Shown: piece by piece, positions 1-5,798 of the stretch
How the letters are laid out: each line of letters starts with the position of its first letter
How positions within the stretch are numbered: the stretch's first letter is position 1
DNA from: JAWVZY01 sp033721955
GTDB taxonomy: Bacteria > Patescibacteriota > Minisyncoccia > Spechtbacterales > 2-12-FULL-38-22
Length of the DNA stretch: 8,492 bases
Direction: 5' to 3'
Assembly: GCA_033721955.1 (NCBI GenBank)
Contig: JAWVZY010000032.1
Location: 1-8,492, forward strand
Program-made: the position numbers and the translations under genes
The notes under the pieces: generated by a model
What the model saw: the letters and a program-made list of their open reading frames with translations, nothing else
The model's database searches: none
Told to the model about the DNA's origin: nothing

Positions 1-618
1 TTCACAGAAAAAGTGAATGCTGTTGAGAATTTAGTAAATTGGGTTCAGCTCGATGTAGCAGACGGTAATTTCGCACCCTCAACCTCATGGGGAGATCCTG
101 TTGCTATACATAATTTTGATCCGGGTGTTTTTATGGAGGCGCATCTCATGGTAAGCGAACCCGAGAATGTAATAGATGAATGGATAACAGGGGAAAGTGA
201 AGAGGGTGATTCGGGTATTAAAAGAATCTTTTTTCATTACGAGGCAACAAGTAAACATGAAGAAATACTTGAAAAAATAAAAAATGCGGGCAAGGAGGCA
301 GGAATTGCTATTTTGCCTGAAACCCCTGTCCATCTTATAGAACCATTTGCCGGCCTTTTAGATGCGGTACTTATATTTTCGGGTAATTTAGGTTTTTACG
401 GGGGAAAATTCAACGAAGAGGCCTCAATAAGCAAGATATCCACTTTACGCAATAAATACCCCGATATTACAATAGAAGTAGACGGTGGCATGAATCCCGA
501 GACCGCAAAAAAAGTAGTTGATGCGGGAGCAAACGCCATTGTAAGCGGTTCCTATATTTGGGGCAGCAAAGATATTAAAGAAGCAATTGATCAATTACAA
601 AATGCCGTTACATTATGA
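1..618 (+). CDS. Ribulose-phosphate 3-epimerase-like protein, 5' partial
   Basis: Family enzymes interconvert ribulose-5-phosphate and xylulose-5-phosphate in the cytosolic pentose phosphate pathway. The frame is open to base 1 and a full protein is about 215-225 aa, so the gene starts outside the window; 205 residues are visible. The GTG at 13 is an internal codon, not the start. Numbered from the first visible residue: strand 1 'QLDVADGNF' (Asp18), 'EAHLMV' (His48), and 'EVDGGMNPETA' (Asp161) followed by the phosphate-binding 'GANAIVSGSYI'. Two departures stand out. The usual HxD metal-ligand pair reads Q-L-D, so one metal His is replaced by Gln16. The usual PGFGGQ loop reads GNLGFYGGKF. 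It could therefore be a divergent epimerase or a paralogue. Its last 17 bases overlap the transketolase gene, a natural pathway partner that uses xylulose-5-phosphate. Confidence 0.8.
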   Translation, partial: FTEKVNAVENLVNWVQLDVADGNFAPSTSWGDPVAIHNFDPGVFMEAHLMVSEPENVIDEWITGESEEGDSGIKRIFFHYEATSKHEEILEKIKNAGKEAGIAILPETPVHLIEPFAGLLDAVLIFSGNLGFYGGKFNEEASISKISTLRNKYPDITIEVDGGMNPETAKKVVDAGANAIVSGSYIWGSKDIKEAIDQLQNAVTL

Positions 619-1492
619 AAAAGTAAAAGTCCTGGAAAAGAAAGCTAATCAAATACGCCAGGATCTTATAAAAATGCTTGAAGAAGCAGGTGCCGGACAT
701 TCAGCCGGGCCTTTGGGTATGGCAGATATTTTTACCGCCTTTTACTTTCATGTACTAAAGCATGATCCTAAAAATCCTATGTGGCCTGAAAGAGACCGTC
801 TTATTCTTTCAAACGGTCATATAGTGCCTATACGTTATGTAACTCTGCATCATGCAGGTTATGATATTACAAAAAAAGAGCTTATGACATTGCGCAAAAT
901 TGATTCGCGCATTGAGGGCCACCCCTCATATAAGTTAATTCCATATTTAGAAACTTCATCAGGTCCTTTGGGTGAGGGGCTTAGCCAGGCGGCGGGAATG
1001 GCCCTTTCAGCTAAAATGGATGGTAAAGAACACGACTGGCATATTTGGTGTCTAATGAGCGATGGAGAGCAGGAAGAGGGTATGACATGGGAAGCGGCAA
1101 TGCTCGCCTCTAAATACCGCCTGAGCAACCTCACAGGCATTATAGATCGCAACAACATACAAATTGACGGCTTCACAGAGGATGTAATGCCCCTGGAACC
1201 CTTAAGGGATAAATACGAGTCATTTGGCTGGCATGTTATGGAAATGAACGGCCACGATATGACAGAGATAGTATCAACCCTTGAAGAGGCAAAAGCTATA
1301 CAGGAAAAGCCTGTGCTTATAATTGCAAATACTATTCCGGGCAAAGGAGTTGATTTTATGGAATATGATTATCACTGGCACGGCGTACCTCCCGGAGGAG
1401 GCCCTGAAGACGATGTTAAAAAGAAAGAACAGGCCAAAGAAGCACTGAAACAATTAAGAACTCTCGGTGGAAAGATCGAGCACGGGGAATAA
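602..1492 (+). CDS. Transketolase, N-terminal (TPP-binding) subunit
   Basis: This is the N-terminal half of a split transketolase, the thiamine-diphosphate enzyme that moves two-carbon units between pentose phosphate sugars. The protein is 296 aa from ATG 602. A TTG at 587 is also in frame, but ATG 602 gives the usual short N-terminus before 'YEKVKVLEKKANQIRQDL'. No clear SD is seen, and the start lies inside the end of the epimerase gene, suggesting coupling. Motifs: 'GHSAGPLGMADI' (residues 32-43), 'DRLILSNGH' (65-73, the usual SKGH Lys is Asn), 'SSGPLGEGLSQAAGMALS' (119-136), and the TPP/metal motif 'SDGEQEEGMTWEAA' followed by 'DRNN' (153-185, usually GDG). The partner half follows one base downstream. 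Two-gene transketolases of this kind occur in archaea, Thermotoga and many small-genome bacteria. Confidence 0.93.
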   Translation: MPLHYEKVKVLEKKANQIRQDLIKMLEEAGAGHSAGPLGMADIFTAFYFHVLKHDPKNPMWPERDRLILSNGHIVPIRYVTLHHAGYDITKKELMTLRKIDSRIEGHPSYKLIPYLETSSGPLGEGLSQAAGMALSAKMDGKEHDWHIWCLMSDGEQEEGMTWEAAMLASKYRLSNLTGIIDRNNIQIDGFTEDVMPLEPLRDKYESFGWHVMEMNGHDMTEIVSTLEEAKAIQEKPVLIIANTIPGKGVDFMEYDYHWHGVPPGGGPEDDVKKKEQAKEALKQLRTLGGKIEHGE

Positions 1493-1493
1493 T

Positions 1494-2498
1494 ATGAAAT
1501 ATTACTTAGCAGACAATTACTTAGATGAAAAGAAAGTTGAATGGAAAAAGATGCGCGATGGCGCGGGAATTGGTATGGCTGAGCTCGGAGAAAAGAAAAA
1601 AGATATGGTAGTGCTTGGCGCAGATACTGCCGGCTCTGCCCGGGCCAAGTATTTTGCCAAAAAATTCCCGGAGCGCTTTGTGCAGGTAGGTGTGGCAGAA
1701 CAAAACCTTACAGGTGTTGCCGCCGGTCTAGCTTATGAGGGTAAGGTACCTTATGTTGTAACATATGCCGCATTTCTTGTAGGCCGGGCGTGGGAGCCAA
1801 TTCGTACAACAATGGCATACCCTGAAAATCATGCTGTTTATGTATCTTCTCATGCGGGACTTGCAACAGGTTCAGACGGTCCTACCCATCAAATGACAGA
1901 AGATATTTCAATAATGAGCTGCTTGCCCGGATTTACAGTTATCGCTCCGGCTGATTACCAGCAGGCAAGGGATGCAGTAAAGGCCGCATATGATCTAAAA
2001 GGCCCTGTTTATATAAGAAATGTGCGCGAGGCAACACCCGCATTTACTACAGAAAGTACTCCATATGAGGTAGGCAAAGCCCAGGTTTTGAGAGAGGGTA
2101 AAGATGTTACCGCAATTGGGCATGGGTTTATGGTTTACTGGCTTCTATTAATTGCCGAAGAATTGAAAGACGAACTTTCAATTGAAGTTATAAACCTGCA
2201 TACAATAAAACCCCTGGATAAAGAAACTATTTTAAAGAGTGCTAAAAAAACAGGTCATGTATTTACAGCAGAAGACCATAATATTGTTGGGGGAATGGGA
2301 AGCATGGTAGCAGATATGCTTGCTCAAAATTACCCTGTACCTATGAAGCTGCATGGGGTTATGGATGAGTTTGCAGAATCCGGTTCATTTAAAGACCTTG
2401 CAAAGAAATATAAATTGGATAAAGAAGGAACAAAGAAAGAACTTAAGAAATTTATGAAGGAGTGGAGAAAGTATGTGTCGCTTTCTGTAAGGAATTAG
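1494..2498 (+). CDS. Transketolase, C-terminal (pyrimidine-binding) subunit
   Basis: This is the second half of the split transketolase, expected to form an alpha2-beta2 enzyme with the preceding product. It is 334 aa from ATG 1494. An in-frame GTG at 1467 would overlap the upstream gene by 26 bases, whereas ATG 1494 follows that stop by one base and has a GGGG-A SD-like stretch at 1484-1488. The pyrimidine-binding domain carries 'VGVAEQNLTGVAAGLA' (residues 65-80), with Glu69 as the catalytic Glu that activates the TPP aminopyrimidine. Next come 'SHAGLATGSDGPTHQ' and a C-terminal transketolase domain from about residue 190 ('VTAIGHGFMVY...INLHTIKPLD...EDHNIVGGMG'). The long Lys-rich tail 'KKYKLDKEGTKKELKKFMKEW' is typical of the family. 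It is the last gene before the terminator at 2526. Confidence 0.94.
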   Translation: MKYYLADNYLDEKKVEWKKMRDGAGIGMAELGEKKKDMVVLGADTAGSARAKYFAKKFPERFVQVGVAEQNLTGVAAGLAYEGKVPYVVTYAAFLVGRAWEPIRTTMAYPENHAVYVSSHAGLATGSDGPTHQMTEDISIMSCLPGFTVIAPADYQQARDAVKAAYDLKGPVYIRNVREATPAFTTESTPYEVGKAQVLREGKDVTAIGHGFMVYWLLLIAEELKDELSIEVINLHTIKPLDKETILKSAKKTGHVFTAEDHNIVGGMGSMVADMLAQNYPVPMKLHGVMDEFAESGSFKDLAKKYKLDKEGTKKELKKFMKEWRKYVSLSVRN

Positions 2499-2525
2499 AT
2501 AGAAATATTTTAAAATTTCGTGTTT

Positions 2526-2547
2526 AATCGCCGCAAGGCGATTTTTT
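2526..2547 (+). terminator. Intrinsic terminator after transketolase operon
   Basis: A 7-bp stem AATCGCC (2526-2532) / GGCGATT (2537-2543) closes on a GCAA tetraloop and runs straight into six T residues. This is a standard rho-independent terminator ending the epimerase-transketolase operon. Confidence 0.88.
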
Positions 2548-2555
2548 GTTATAAT
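2547..2555 (+). promoter_or_regulatory. Extended -10 promoter for the HAD-hydrolase pair
   Basis: TGTTATAAT is a perfect extended -10 element (TGN-TATAAT). The -35 position falls in the preceding terminator stem and has no good match, which is normal for extended -10 promoters. The expected transcription start, about 7 bases past the -10, lies at about 2562, essentially at the ATG at 2564. The transcript would then be leaderless or nearly so, which agrees with the lack of an SD. Confidence 0.65.
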
Positions 2556-2563
2556 ACTTACAT

Positions 2564-3169
2564 ATGATAAAAGCGATTATATTTGATCTTGGGGGAGTTA
2601 TATTAAATTGGGATGCCTCGCTCATGCATAAGTATGGGAAATTTTTTGATATAAATAAGGCCAAACTGTCGGAGGAAATGAGCAAAGAAATGGAAAAGCT
2701 TCAAAGGGGAGAAATAACAACTTTAGAGTTTTGGCACAAAGTATGTAGTGATCTGGATATGGAGTGTCCGCCCGATGATATCTTAAGAAATATTTTTCCA
2801 CGGGAATACAGTCGTGCTATACAGGTAGATGGGCAAATGGTGGAGCTTATAAAAAAATTGGGACAAAATTATAAATTAGGTGTGATATCCAATACAATCG
2901 AAGACCATGAAGATGTGTTCAAGGGTTTTGGCATTTTAGAGTTTTTCGATACCGTTATACTCTCCAACGAAGTAGATCTTGTAAAACCTCAACCCGAAAT
3001 TTATGAACTTGCCCTCGGCAGATTAGGGGTTGAAGCAGAGGAGTGTATATTCATAGATGATATGCTCTCAAATGTGCATGGTGCAAAAAAAGTTGGCATG
3101 GAGGCAATACTATTTGAAGGGTGCAATAATTTAAAAGAAAATCTAGATAAAAAAGGAATTAAATTTTAA
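2564..3169 (+). CDS. HAD-superfamily phosphatase (YihX/HAD-IA-like)
   Basis: Predicted cytosolic haloacid-dehalogenase-type hydrolase, most likely a small sugar-phosphate or nucleotide phosphatase. Length 201 aa fits subfamily IA with an alpha-helical cap (about residues 16-85). Motif I is 'IIFDLGGVILNWD' with nucleophile Asp8; position 10 is Gly rather than the second Asp, as in YihX-like members. Motif II is 'VISNT' (Ser109). Motif III/IV is 'LVKPQPEIYELA' (Lys141) then 'CIFIDDMLSNVHGAKKVGM' (Asp165, Asp166). No SD precedes ATG 2564, and the promoter -10 ends only 8 bases upstream. The alpha/beta hydrolase begins one base after the stop, so the two are probably co-transcribed. The substrate cannot be told from sequence. 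Confidence 0.88.
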   Translation: MIKAIIFDLGGVILNWDASLMHKYGKFFDINKAKLSEEMSKEMEKLQRGEITTLEFWHKVCSDLDMECPPDDILRNIFPREYSRAIQVDGQMVELIKKLGQNYKLGVISNTIEDHEDVFKGFGILEFFDTVILSNEVDLVKPQPEIYELALGRLGVEAEECIFIDDMLSNVHGAKKVGMEAILFEGCNNLKENLDKKGIKF

Positions 3170-3170
3170 C

Positions 3171-3857
3171 ATGGCAAGGTTAGATAAACTTAAGTTTTGG
3201 ATAGAGGACTATTTTTATATGGCCGGGGGGCATGTTCGCACATTTTTTTATAGAAAACCTCCCAAGCACTTTTTAGGCCATATAGTTAAAGAAAAGGATC
3301 CTATTGTTATAATTCCCGGAATTTTTGAAAAGTGGGGAATGTTAAAGAAAATAATAGATCCCTTATCACGCAAAGGCCACCCTATATATATAGTTCCTGA
3401 ATTAAAATATAATGCAAAAAATATACATAATTCTTCAGGTCAGGTTGCCTCGCTTATTAATAAGAAGAATTTAAAAAATGTTATTCTTTTGGCCCATAGC
3501 AAGGGAGGTCTTATAGGTAAGCATATGTTGGCGTTTCACAACAAAGAAGAGCGAATTAAAAAACTTATAGCTATAGCAACTCCTTTTGGTGGCTCAGAAA
3601 TTGCAAAAAAAATCCCGATCAAGCCACTAAAAGAATTATCTCCCGATAGCGAAATAATTAAAACATTAAAAGAAGAGAAGCAAATAAATAGTTATATAAC
3701 TTGTATAATGGGGGAGTATGATAATCATGTTTGGCCTACAGAGAATTGTAAATTAGATGGCGCCAAGAATATTAAAATTTCTGTTGACGGACACCATAAA
3801 ATTCTCTTTAACCGGGATGTAGTGGACAGTATTATTGAGGAGGTGGAAAGCAGTTGA
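3171..3857 (+). CDS. Alpha/beta hydrolase (lipase/esterase-like)
   Basis: Predicted serine hydrolase of the alpha/beta fold, 228 aa. After strand 'PIVIIPGIFEKWGMLKKIIDPL' (residues 44-65, an oxyanion-type 'PG' loop), the nucleophile elbow is 'LLAHSKGGLIG' (Ser110, G/A-x-S-x-G). The acid is likely Asp184 in 'MGEYDNHVWP', and the general base is His208 or His209 in 'SVDGHHKILFN'. 'AIATPFGGS' (135-142) is the strand after the elbow seen in lipases and PGAP1-like proteins. There is no signal peptide. It could act on lipid or acyl esters; the exact substrate is unknown. It follows the HAD gene by one base and ends just before the terminator at 3880, the last chromosome-like gene in the window. Confidence 0.85.
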   Translation: MARLDKLKFWIEDYFYMAGGHVRTFFYRKPPKHFLGHIVKEKDPIVIIPGIFEKWGMLKKIIDPLSRKGHPIYIVPELKYNAKNIHNSSGQVASLINKKNLKNVILLAHSKGGLIGKHMLAFHNKEERIKKLIAIATPFGGSEIAKKIPIKPLKELSPDSEIIKTLKEEKQINSYITCIMGEYDNHVWPTENCKLDGAKNIKISVDGHHKILFNRDVVDSIIEEVESS

Positions 3858-3879
3858 GAAGAGGCAAATACAAATCCAA

Positions 3880-3911
3880 AAAACCTGTCAAAAGTCCTTG
3901 ACAGGTTTTTT
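3880..3911 (+). terminator. Intrinsic terminator after alpha/beta hydrolase
   Basis: An 11-bp perfect stem, AAACCTGTCAA (3881-3891) / TTGACAGGTTT (3898-3908), with a 6-base loop AAGTCC and a T6 tail. The same 3' arm holds the TTGACA of the promoter described at 3898-3926. Confidence 0.9.
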
Positions 3912-3926
3912 ATTATATGCTATAAT
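3898..3926 (+). promoter_or_regulatory. Consensus sigma70 promoter P1, embedded in a terminator
   Basis: TTGACA (3898-3903), a 17-base spacer, and TATAAT (3921-3926) preceded by TGC (3918-3920), giving an extended -10. This is a full-consensus housekeeping promoter; start expected near 3933. Its -35 box is the 3' arm of the upstream terminator, so termination and initiation share DNA. Confidence 0.82.
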
Positions 3927-3995
3927 AGGGCTGTTCTTAAGATAAACAAGAAAAATAAAAATGTTCTGAATTTATACAAAAAGGACCAAAAGTAC

Positions 3996-4024
3996 TTGAC
4001 AAGCTTTTCAAAAAATGGTATAAT
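3996..4024 (+). promoter_or_regulatory. Consensus sigma70 promoter P2
   Basis: TTGACA (3996-4001), exactly 17 bases, TATAAT (4019-4024). Expected start is about 4031, just before the first structured module of the long RNA. Two full-consensus promoters 98 bases apart imply very strong transcription into the gene-free region. Confidence 0.88.
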
Positions 4025-4049
4025 ATACAATGTGAAGATGAGAAAACAG

Positions 4050-4125
4050 CTTGAGAATTTATAAGGAGAGAGGAGGCATAAAGTAATACAAAGGCCTAAA
4101 ACCTCTCTCATTATAAGAACTTAAG
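4050..4125 (+). repeat. RNA hairpin module, copy A
   Basis: Outer helix CTTGAG (4050-4055)/CTTAAG (4120-4125) with one G-U. A TTATAA-type segment follows, then purine-rich GAGAGAGG (4066-4073)/CCTCTCTC (4102-4109), then AGGC (4074-4077)/GCCT (4094-4097) around an A-rich loop containing TAATACAAAG. An AAAA bulge sits on the 3' side. Copies B and X share this plan with different paired bases. Confidence 0.75.
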
Positions 4126-4151
4126 AGGAAAGAAACTTAAAAATATAAACA

Positions 4152-4235
4152 TCTTGAGAATTCAGAAGGAGAGGGGGGTAAAAAGTTATACCAAAGACCT
4201 AACCCTCTCGCTCTGAGTTCTTAATCAAATCAAGA
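4152..4235 (+). repeat. RNA hairpin module, copy B
   Basis: A tandem relative of copy A. TCTTG (4152-4156)/CAAGA (4231-4235), AGAATTCAGA (4157-4166)/TCTGAGTTCT (4212-4221, one G-U), GAGAGGG (4169-4175)/CCCTCTC (4203-4209), and an inner GGT/ACC pairing around a loop with TTATACCAAAG. Several pairs differ from copy A on both strands while the fold is kept, which is covariation and argues for function as RNA. Confidence 0.75.
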
Positions 4236-4640
4236 AGTAAGTGGTTAAATTCAGACCACGCCATCAGGTTCTAAAGGGAATTTGATGCGGTGGTCTGAAG
4301 TGCTACGGAGCAAAGTCCTGCTGGCCCGGCAGGCGAAAAAACTCCACGGGTACGTAGCATCGGGAACCTTGTTTTGTGCCAATTGGCACTCGAGGAAAAC
4401 TCTTCCCTGGGTTAAAACCTGCGGGAGCGAGATCTCCCGTTAAGGTAGTTCCATATAAACTCCAAAAGCTGGAGGAGGAAGCTTGGAAACCTTCCTTTAT
4501 GGTAGCCTTAAGACCACTTAGTTTCAAAGGGCACGGGAAACGGAGGCGGAATGCCGTTGATGTTATCCCACAAAAACAGCCCATCGGTGTAGGGTGGCGA
4601 CGCCGTCCTACACCATAGATCATGCGCTGAGGAGCGCGAT

Positions 4641-4813
4641 ATCAAGTACCTACGTCCGAAAAGGGAGTGAGACCCACAGGTCCACGGAGCCGGCTCGCAT
4701 GAGCGAGCTGCCCCTCCAACTCACTCCCTTCGGGCAATACTTCAAGCATCAGGAAGGAGGGAGAGCCAAATAATATTAATAAAGGGCTATCTCCCTCATT
4801 CCTGGTACTTGAT
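4641..4813 (+). other. Long-range RNA domain closed by a 10-bp helix
   Basis: ATCAAGTACC (4641-4650) pairs perfectly with GGTACTTGAT (4804-4813). Inside are an 11-bp helix AAGGGAGTGAG (4661-4671)/CTCACTCCCTT (4720-4730), which itself holds GCTCGC (4693-4698)/GCGAGC (4703-4708), and module X (4750-4804). Base 4804 is claimed by both the closing helix and module X, so one end pair must open or the two stack. Confidence 0.7.
4750..4804 (+). repeat. RNA hairpin module, copy X (third copy)
   Basis: CAGGAA (4750-4755)/TTCCTG (4799-4804), GAGGGAG (4757-4763)/CTCCCTC (4791-4797), AGCC (4764-4767)/GGCT (4785-4788), with an A-rich loop TAATATTAATAAAG. The order, purine-rich 5' arm, inner short stem, loop type and 2-base 3' bulge all match copies A and B, although it lies about 600 bases away inside the long-range domain. 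Confidence 0.7.
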
Positions 4814-4822
4814 GCCAACTAG

Positions 4823-4898
4823 TTTCTGTGAGTGTGAAGGAGTTGAAAGTTAAGCTACGTTGGGCCGGGCAAAACTTACTGCATCACACTCACAGAAA
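4823..4898 (+). other. Perfect 15-bp RNA helix
   Basis: TTTCTGTGAGTGTGA (4823-4837) and TCACACTCACAGAAA (4884-4898) are exact complements, enclosing 46 bases. This is the longest uninterrupted helix in the RNA and lies near its 3' end. Confidence 0.75.
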
Positions 4899-4984
4899 AT
4901 ACCTTTACAATATTAAACTGGAGAGAGTTTAATAAGCATTCCTTAGGACTTATAAAAATAAAAGGCCAAGGTTTGTGTTATGTG

Positions 4985-5008
4985 ACTCTCTAAGATAGAG
5001 AGTTTTTT
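4985..5008 (+). terminator. Intrinsic terminator of the long RNA
   Basis: ACTCTCT (4985-4991)/AGAGAGT (4997-5003) with loop AAGAT, then a run of T (5003-5008) followed by GTTT. This defines the likely 3' end of the giant RNA. Read-through would extend into the downstream small-gene region. Confidence 0.8.
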
Positions 5009-5017
5009 GTTTATAAA

Positions 5018-5184
5018 CTTCTGAAAACAGAGGAATGGAGGAGAGAGAAAATGTTTTTCTGGATACGTCCTGTAAATCGTGCGCCTAAAGCGTGCATAGG
5101 ACAATTTCCGGAATAACACTCTTAGACACGCGCAGGTAGACCCTAAGCGCGTATCTCTGCCTCCATCCCTCTTCTTTTCAGAAG
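5018..5184 (+). ncRNA. Structured three-way-junction RNA upstream of the 73-aa gene
   Basis: The closing helix CTTCTGAAAA (5018-5027)/TTTTCAGAAG (5175-5184) is perfect. It continues as GAGG (5030-5033)/CCTC (5168-5171) and ATGGAGG (5035-5041)/CCTCCAT (5160-5166). Inside are two arms: GTCCT (5067-5071)/AGGAC (5098-5102) capped by GTGCGC/GCGTGC, and ACGCGC (5128-5133)/GCGCGT (5147-5152) capped by AGG/CCT. It starts 10 bases after the terminator tail and ends 62 bases before the next ATG. It may be a 5' leader regulating the small-gene run, or a separate small RNA. I do not recognise a known riboswitch, 6S or SRP signature, and no promoter of its own is evident. Confidence 0.65.
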
Positions 5185-5246
5185 AATGTTCTTTCAAGCT
5201 TCTGTCGAATAATAAGTAGACAGATAATTATTTCCAAGGAGGAAAA

Positions 5247-5468
5247 ATGAAGAATACCTTGATTGTTGTCGGGATGGCATTGTTCGGCGCCGCTATAGCA
5301 AGCGGTGGGATGTATGCATCTCTGCATTGGATATGGCCATGGATGATAGAGCACGCAACCGTGTTTATCATCATATCTGCCATTTTTGGTGCTCTGCGAT
5401 TGGGCTTGAGCGGACTGGGGATTATTTCAAATCCTTATGGCAGATACAGGCGAAAGCTATATCGCTAG
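5247..5468 (+). CDS. Small two-helix membrane protein, 73 aa, unknown function
   Basis: Not recognised. A strong SD, AAGGAGG (5236-5242), sits 4 bases before ATG 5247. The protein has two hydrophobic stretches: about residues 4-30 (rich in Gly/Ala, 'ALFGAAIASGGMYASLHWIW') and about 38-62 ('TVFIIISAIFGALRLGLSGLGII'). It ends in a strongly basic tail (RYRRKLYR) that should lie in the cytoplasm. There is no cleavable signal-peptide signature. It is the first gene after the giant RNA and the three-way-junction leader. Holin-like or other small phage membrane proteins look alike, but nothing here proves that. Its SD is much stronger than those of the genes before 3857. Confidence 0.75.
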   Translation: MKNTLIVVGMALFGAAIASGGMYASLHWIWPWMIEHATVFIIISAIFGALRLGLSGLGIISNPYGRYRRKLYR

Positions 5469-5485
5469 GCCATATAAAACCCCAA

Positions 5486-5561
5486 GCGGTCCGGGTTTAA
5501 TAAATCGACCGCACTTCATATGAGTTTCTCTAAAAGGGAAGTTCATATGAGGGAAACCTCA
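5486..5561 (+). promoter_or_regulatory. Double-hairpin leader P (S1+S2) before the 38-aa gene
   Basis: S1 is GCGGTC (5486-5491)/GACCGC (5507-5512). One base later S2 spans 5514-5552 as 17 consecutive pairs including G-U, with loop TAAAA and the 5' arm inner motif ATGAGTTT. The S2 3' end TGAGG (5548-5552) can instead pair with CCTCA (5557-5561) across a GAAA tetraloop. There is no T-run, so this is not an intrinsic terminator. The rest of the gap (5562-5669) holds a CCGGTT/AACCGG stem (5596-5621) and three 8-base repeats of the GGATTCAA type (about 5631-5656). Confidence 0.65.
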
Positions 5562-5681
5562 ATGTTCTTTTAATAATTTCCCAAGGAGTGCGATCCGGTT
5601 TCAGTGCAAATTGGAACCGGGTACAGTTCTTAGGAATCAAGGATTCAAGGATTCAAAGTTTTAACAAATGGAGGAAAAGAA

Positions 5682-5798
5682 ATGAGTGTACTGATAGTTA
5701 TGTGGCTTGTAGCTCTCGCTCTGGCTCTAACCACTTTGACAGAGGATCTTCATTCTCTGTACCTAAAAGAGCAAGAAGAACAGAAAGAGGAGGAGTAA
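5682..5798 (+). CDS. Tiny single-pass membrane peptide, 38 aa
   Basis: Not recognised. ATG 5682 has GGAGG (5670-5674) 7 bases upstream. One hydrophobic helix (about residues 2-18, 'SVLIVMWLVALALALTT') is followed by an acidic, charged tail (TEDLHSLYLKEQEEQKEEE). The stop overlaps the next start as TAATG, and its last Glu codons (GAGGAGGAG, 5787-5795) form the SD of the next gene, so the two are translationally coupled. The pairing of an acidic-tailed with a basic-tailed membrane peptide suggests they may interact; that is an inference. Confidence 0.65.
   Translation: MSVLIVMWLVALALALTTLTEDLHSLYLKEQEEQKEEE

Larger units (their letters stand above)
4031..5008 (+). ncRNA. Putative giant structured non-coding RNA (~1 kb)
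   Basis: No convincing protein gene lies here. The open frames are short, lack SD sites and run through strong helices. Stems visible in order: module A (4050-4125); module B (4152-4235); 4250-4259/4290-4299 (10 bp) plus 4262-4266/4283-4287; TGCTACG 4301-4307/4353-4359 enclosing 4317-4321/4329-4333; 4376-4380/4385-4389; CGGGAG 4422-4427/4434-4439; a junction 4451-4503 holding 4460-4463/4471-4474 and 4477-4481/4491-4495; 4539-4543/4554-4558; 8 bp 4586-4593/4607-4614; 4624-4628/4633-4637; long-range helix 4641-4650/4804-4813; 15 bp 4823-4837/4884-4898; 9 bp 4911-4919/4926-4934; then the terminator. The start is set by promoter P2 and the end by the terminator; P1 would add about 100 bases. It resembles GOLLD or ROOL RNAs in size and setting only. 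No group I or II intron, RNase P or tmRNA signature was found. Confidence 0.75.

Noticed and set aside
859..1344. Minus-strand frame of 161 codons inside the transketolase gene
   Set aside because: Antisense to a clearly conserved enzyme; no SD and no recognisable product.
4303..4623. Open frames on both strands over the long RNA (4303-4623 minus, 4376-4618 plus)
   Set aside because: No SD, runs through several stable stems, peptide composition is unnatural (Pro/Arg/Gly-rich, no domain), and open frames on both strands at one place are expected from inverted-repeat RNA.
4031..5008. Group I or II intron, RNase P RNA or tmRNA as identity of the long RNA
   Set aside because: No domain V-like catalytic hairpin, no intron-encoded protein, no P4-type GAGGAAAGTCC or ACAGAA elements, and no tRNA-like ends with a tag-peptide frame.
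4943..5197. Minus-strand frame of 84 codons over the terminator and three-way junction
   Set aside because: It is the shadow of helices at 4985-5003 and 5018-5184; no SD and a Cys/Arg-rich low-likelihood peptide.
5588..5797. N-terminal extension of the 69-aa protein from GTG 5588
   Set aside because: AAGGAG touches the GTG with no spacing, the region overlaps the 38-aa gene in another frame, and ATG 5798 has its own SD and TAATG coupling.
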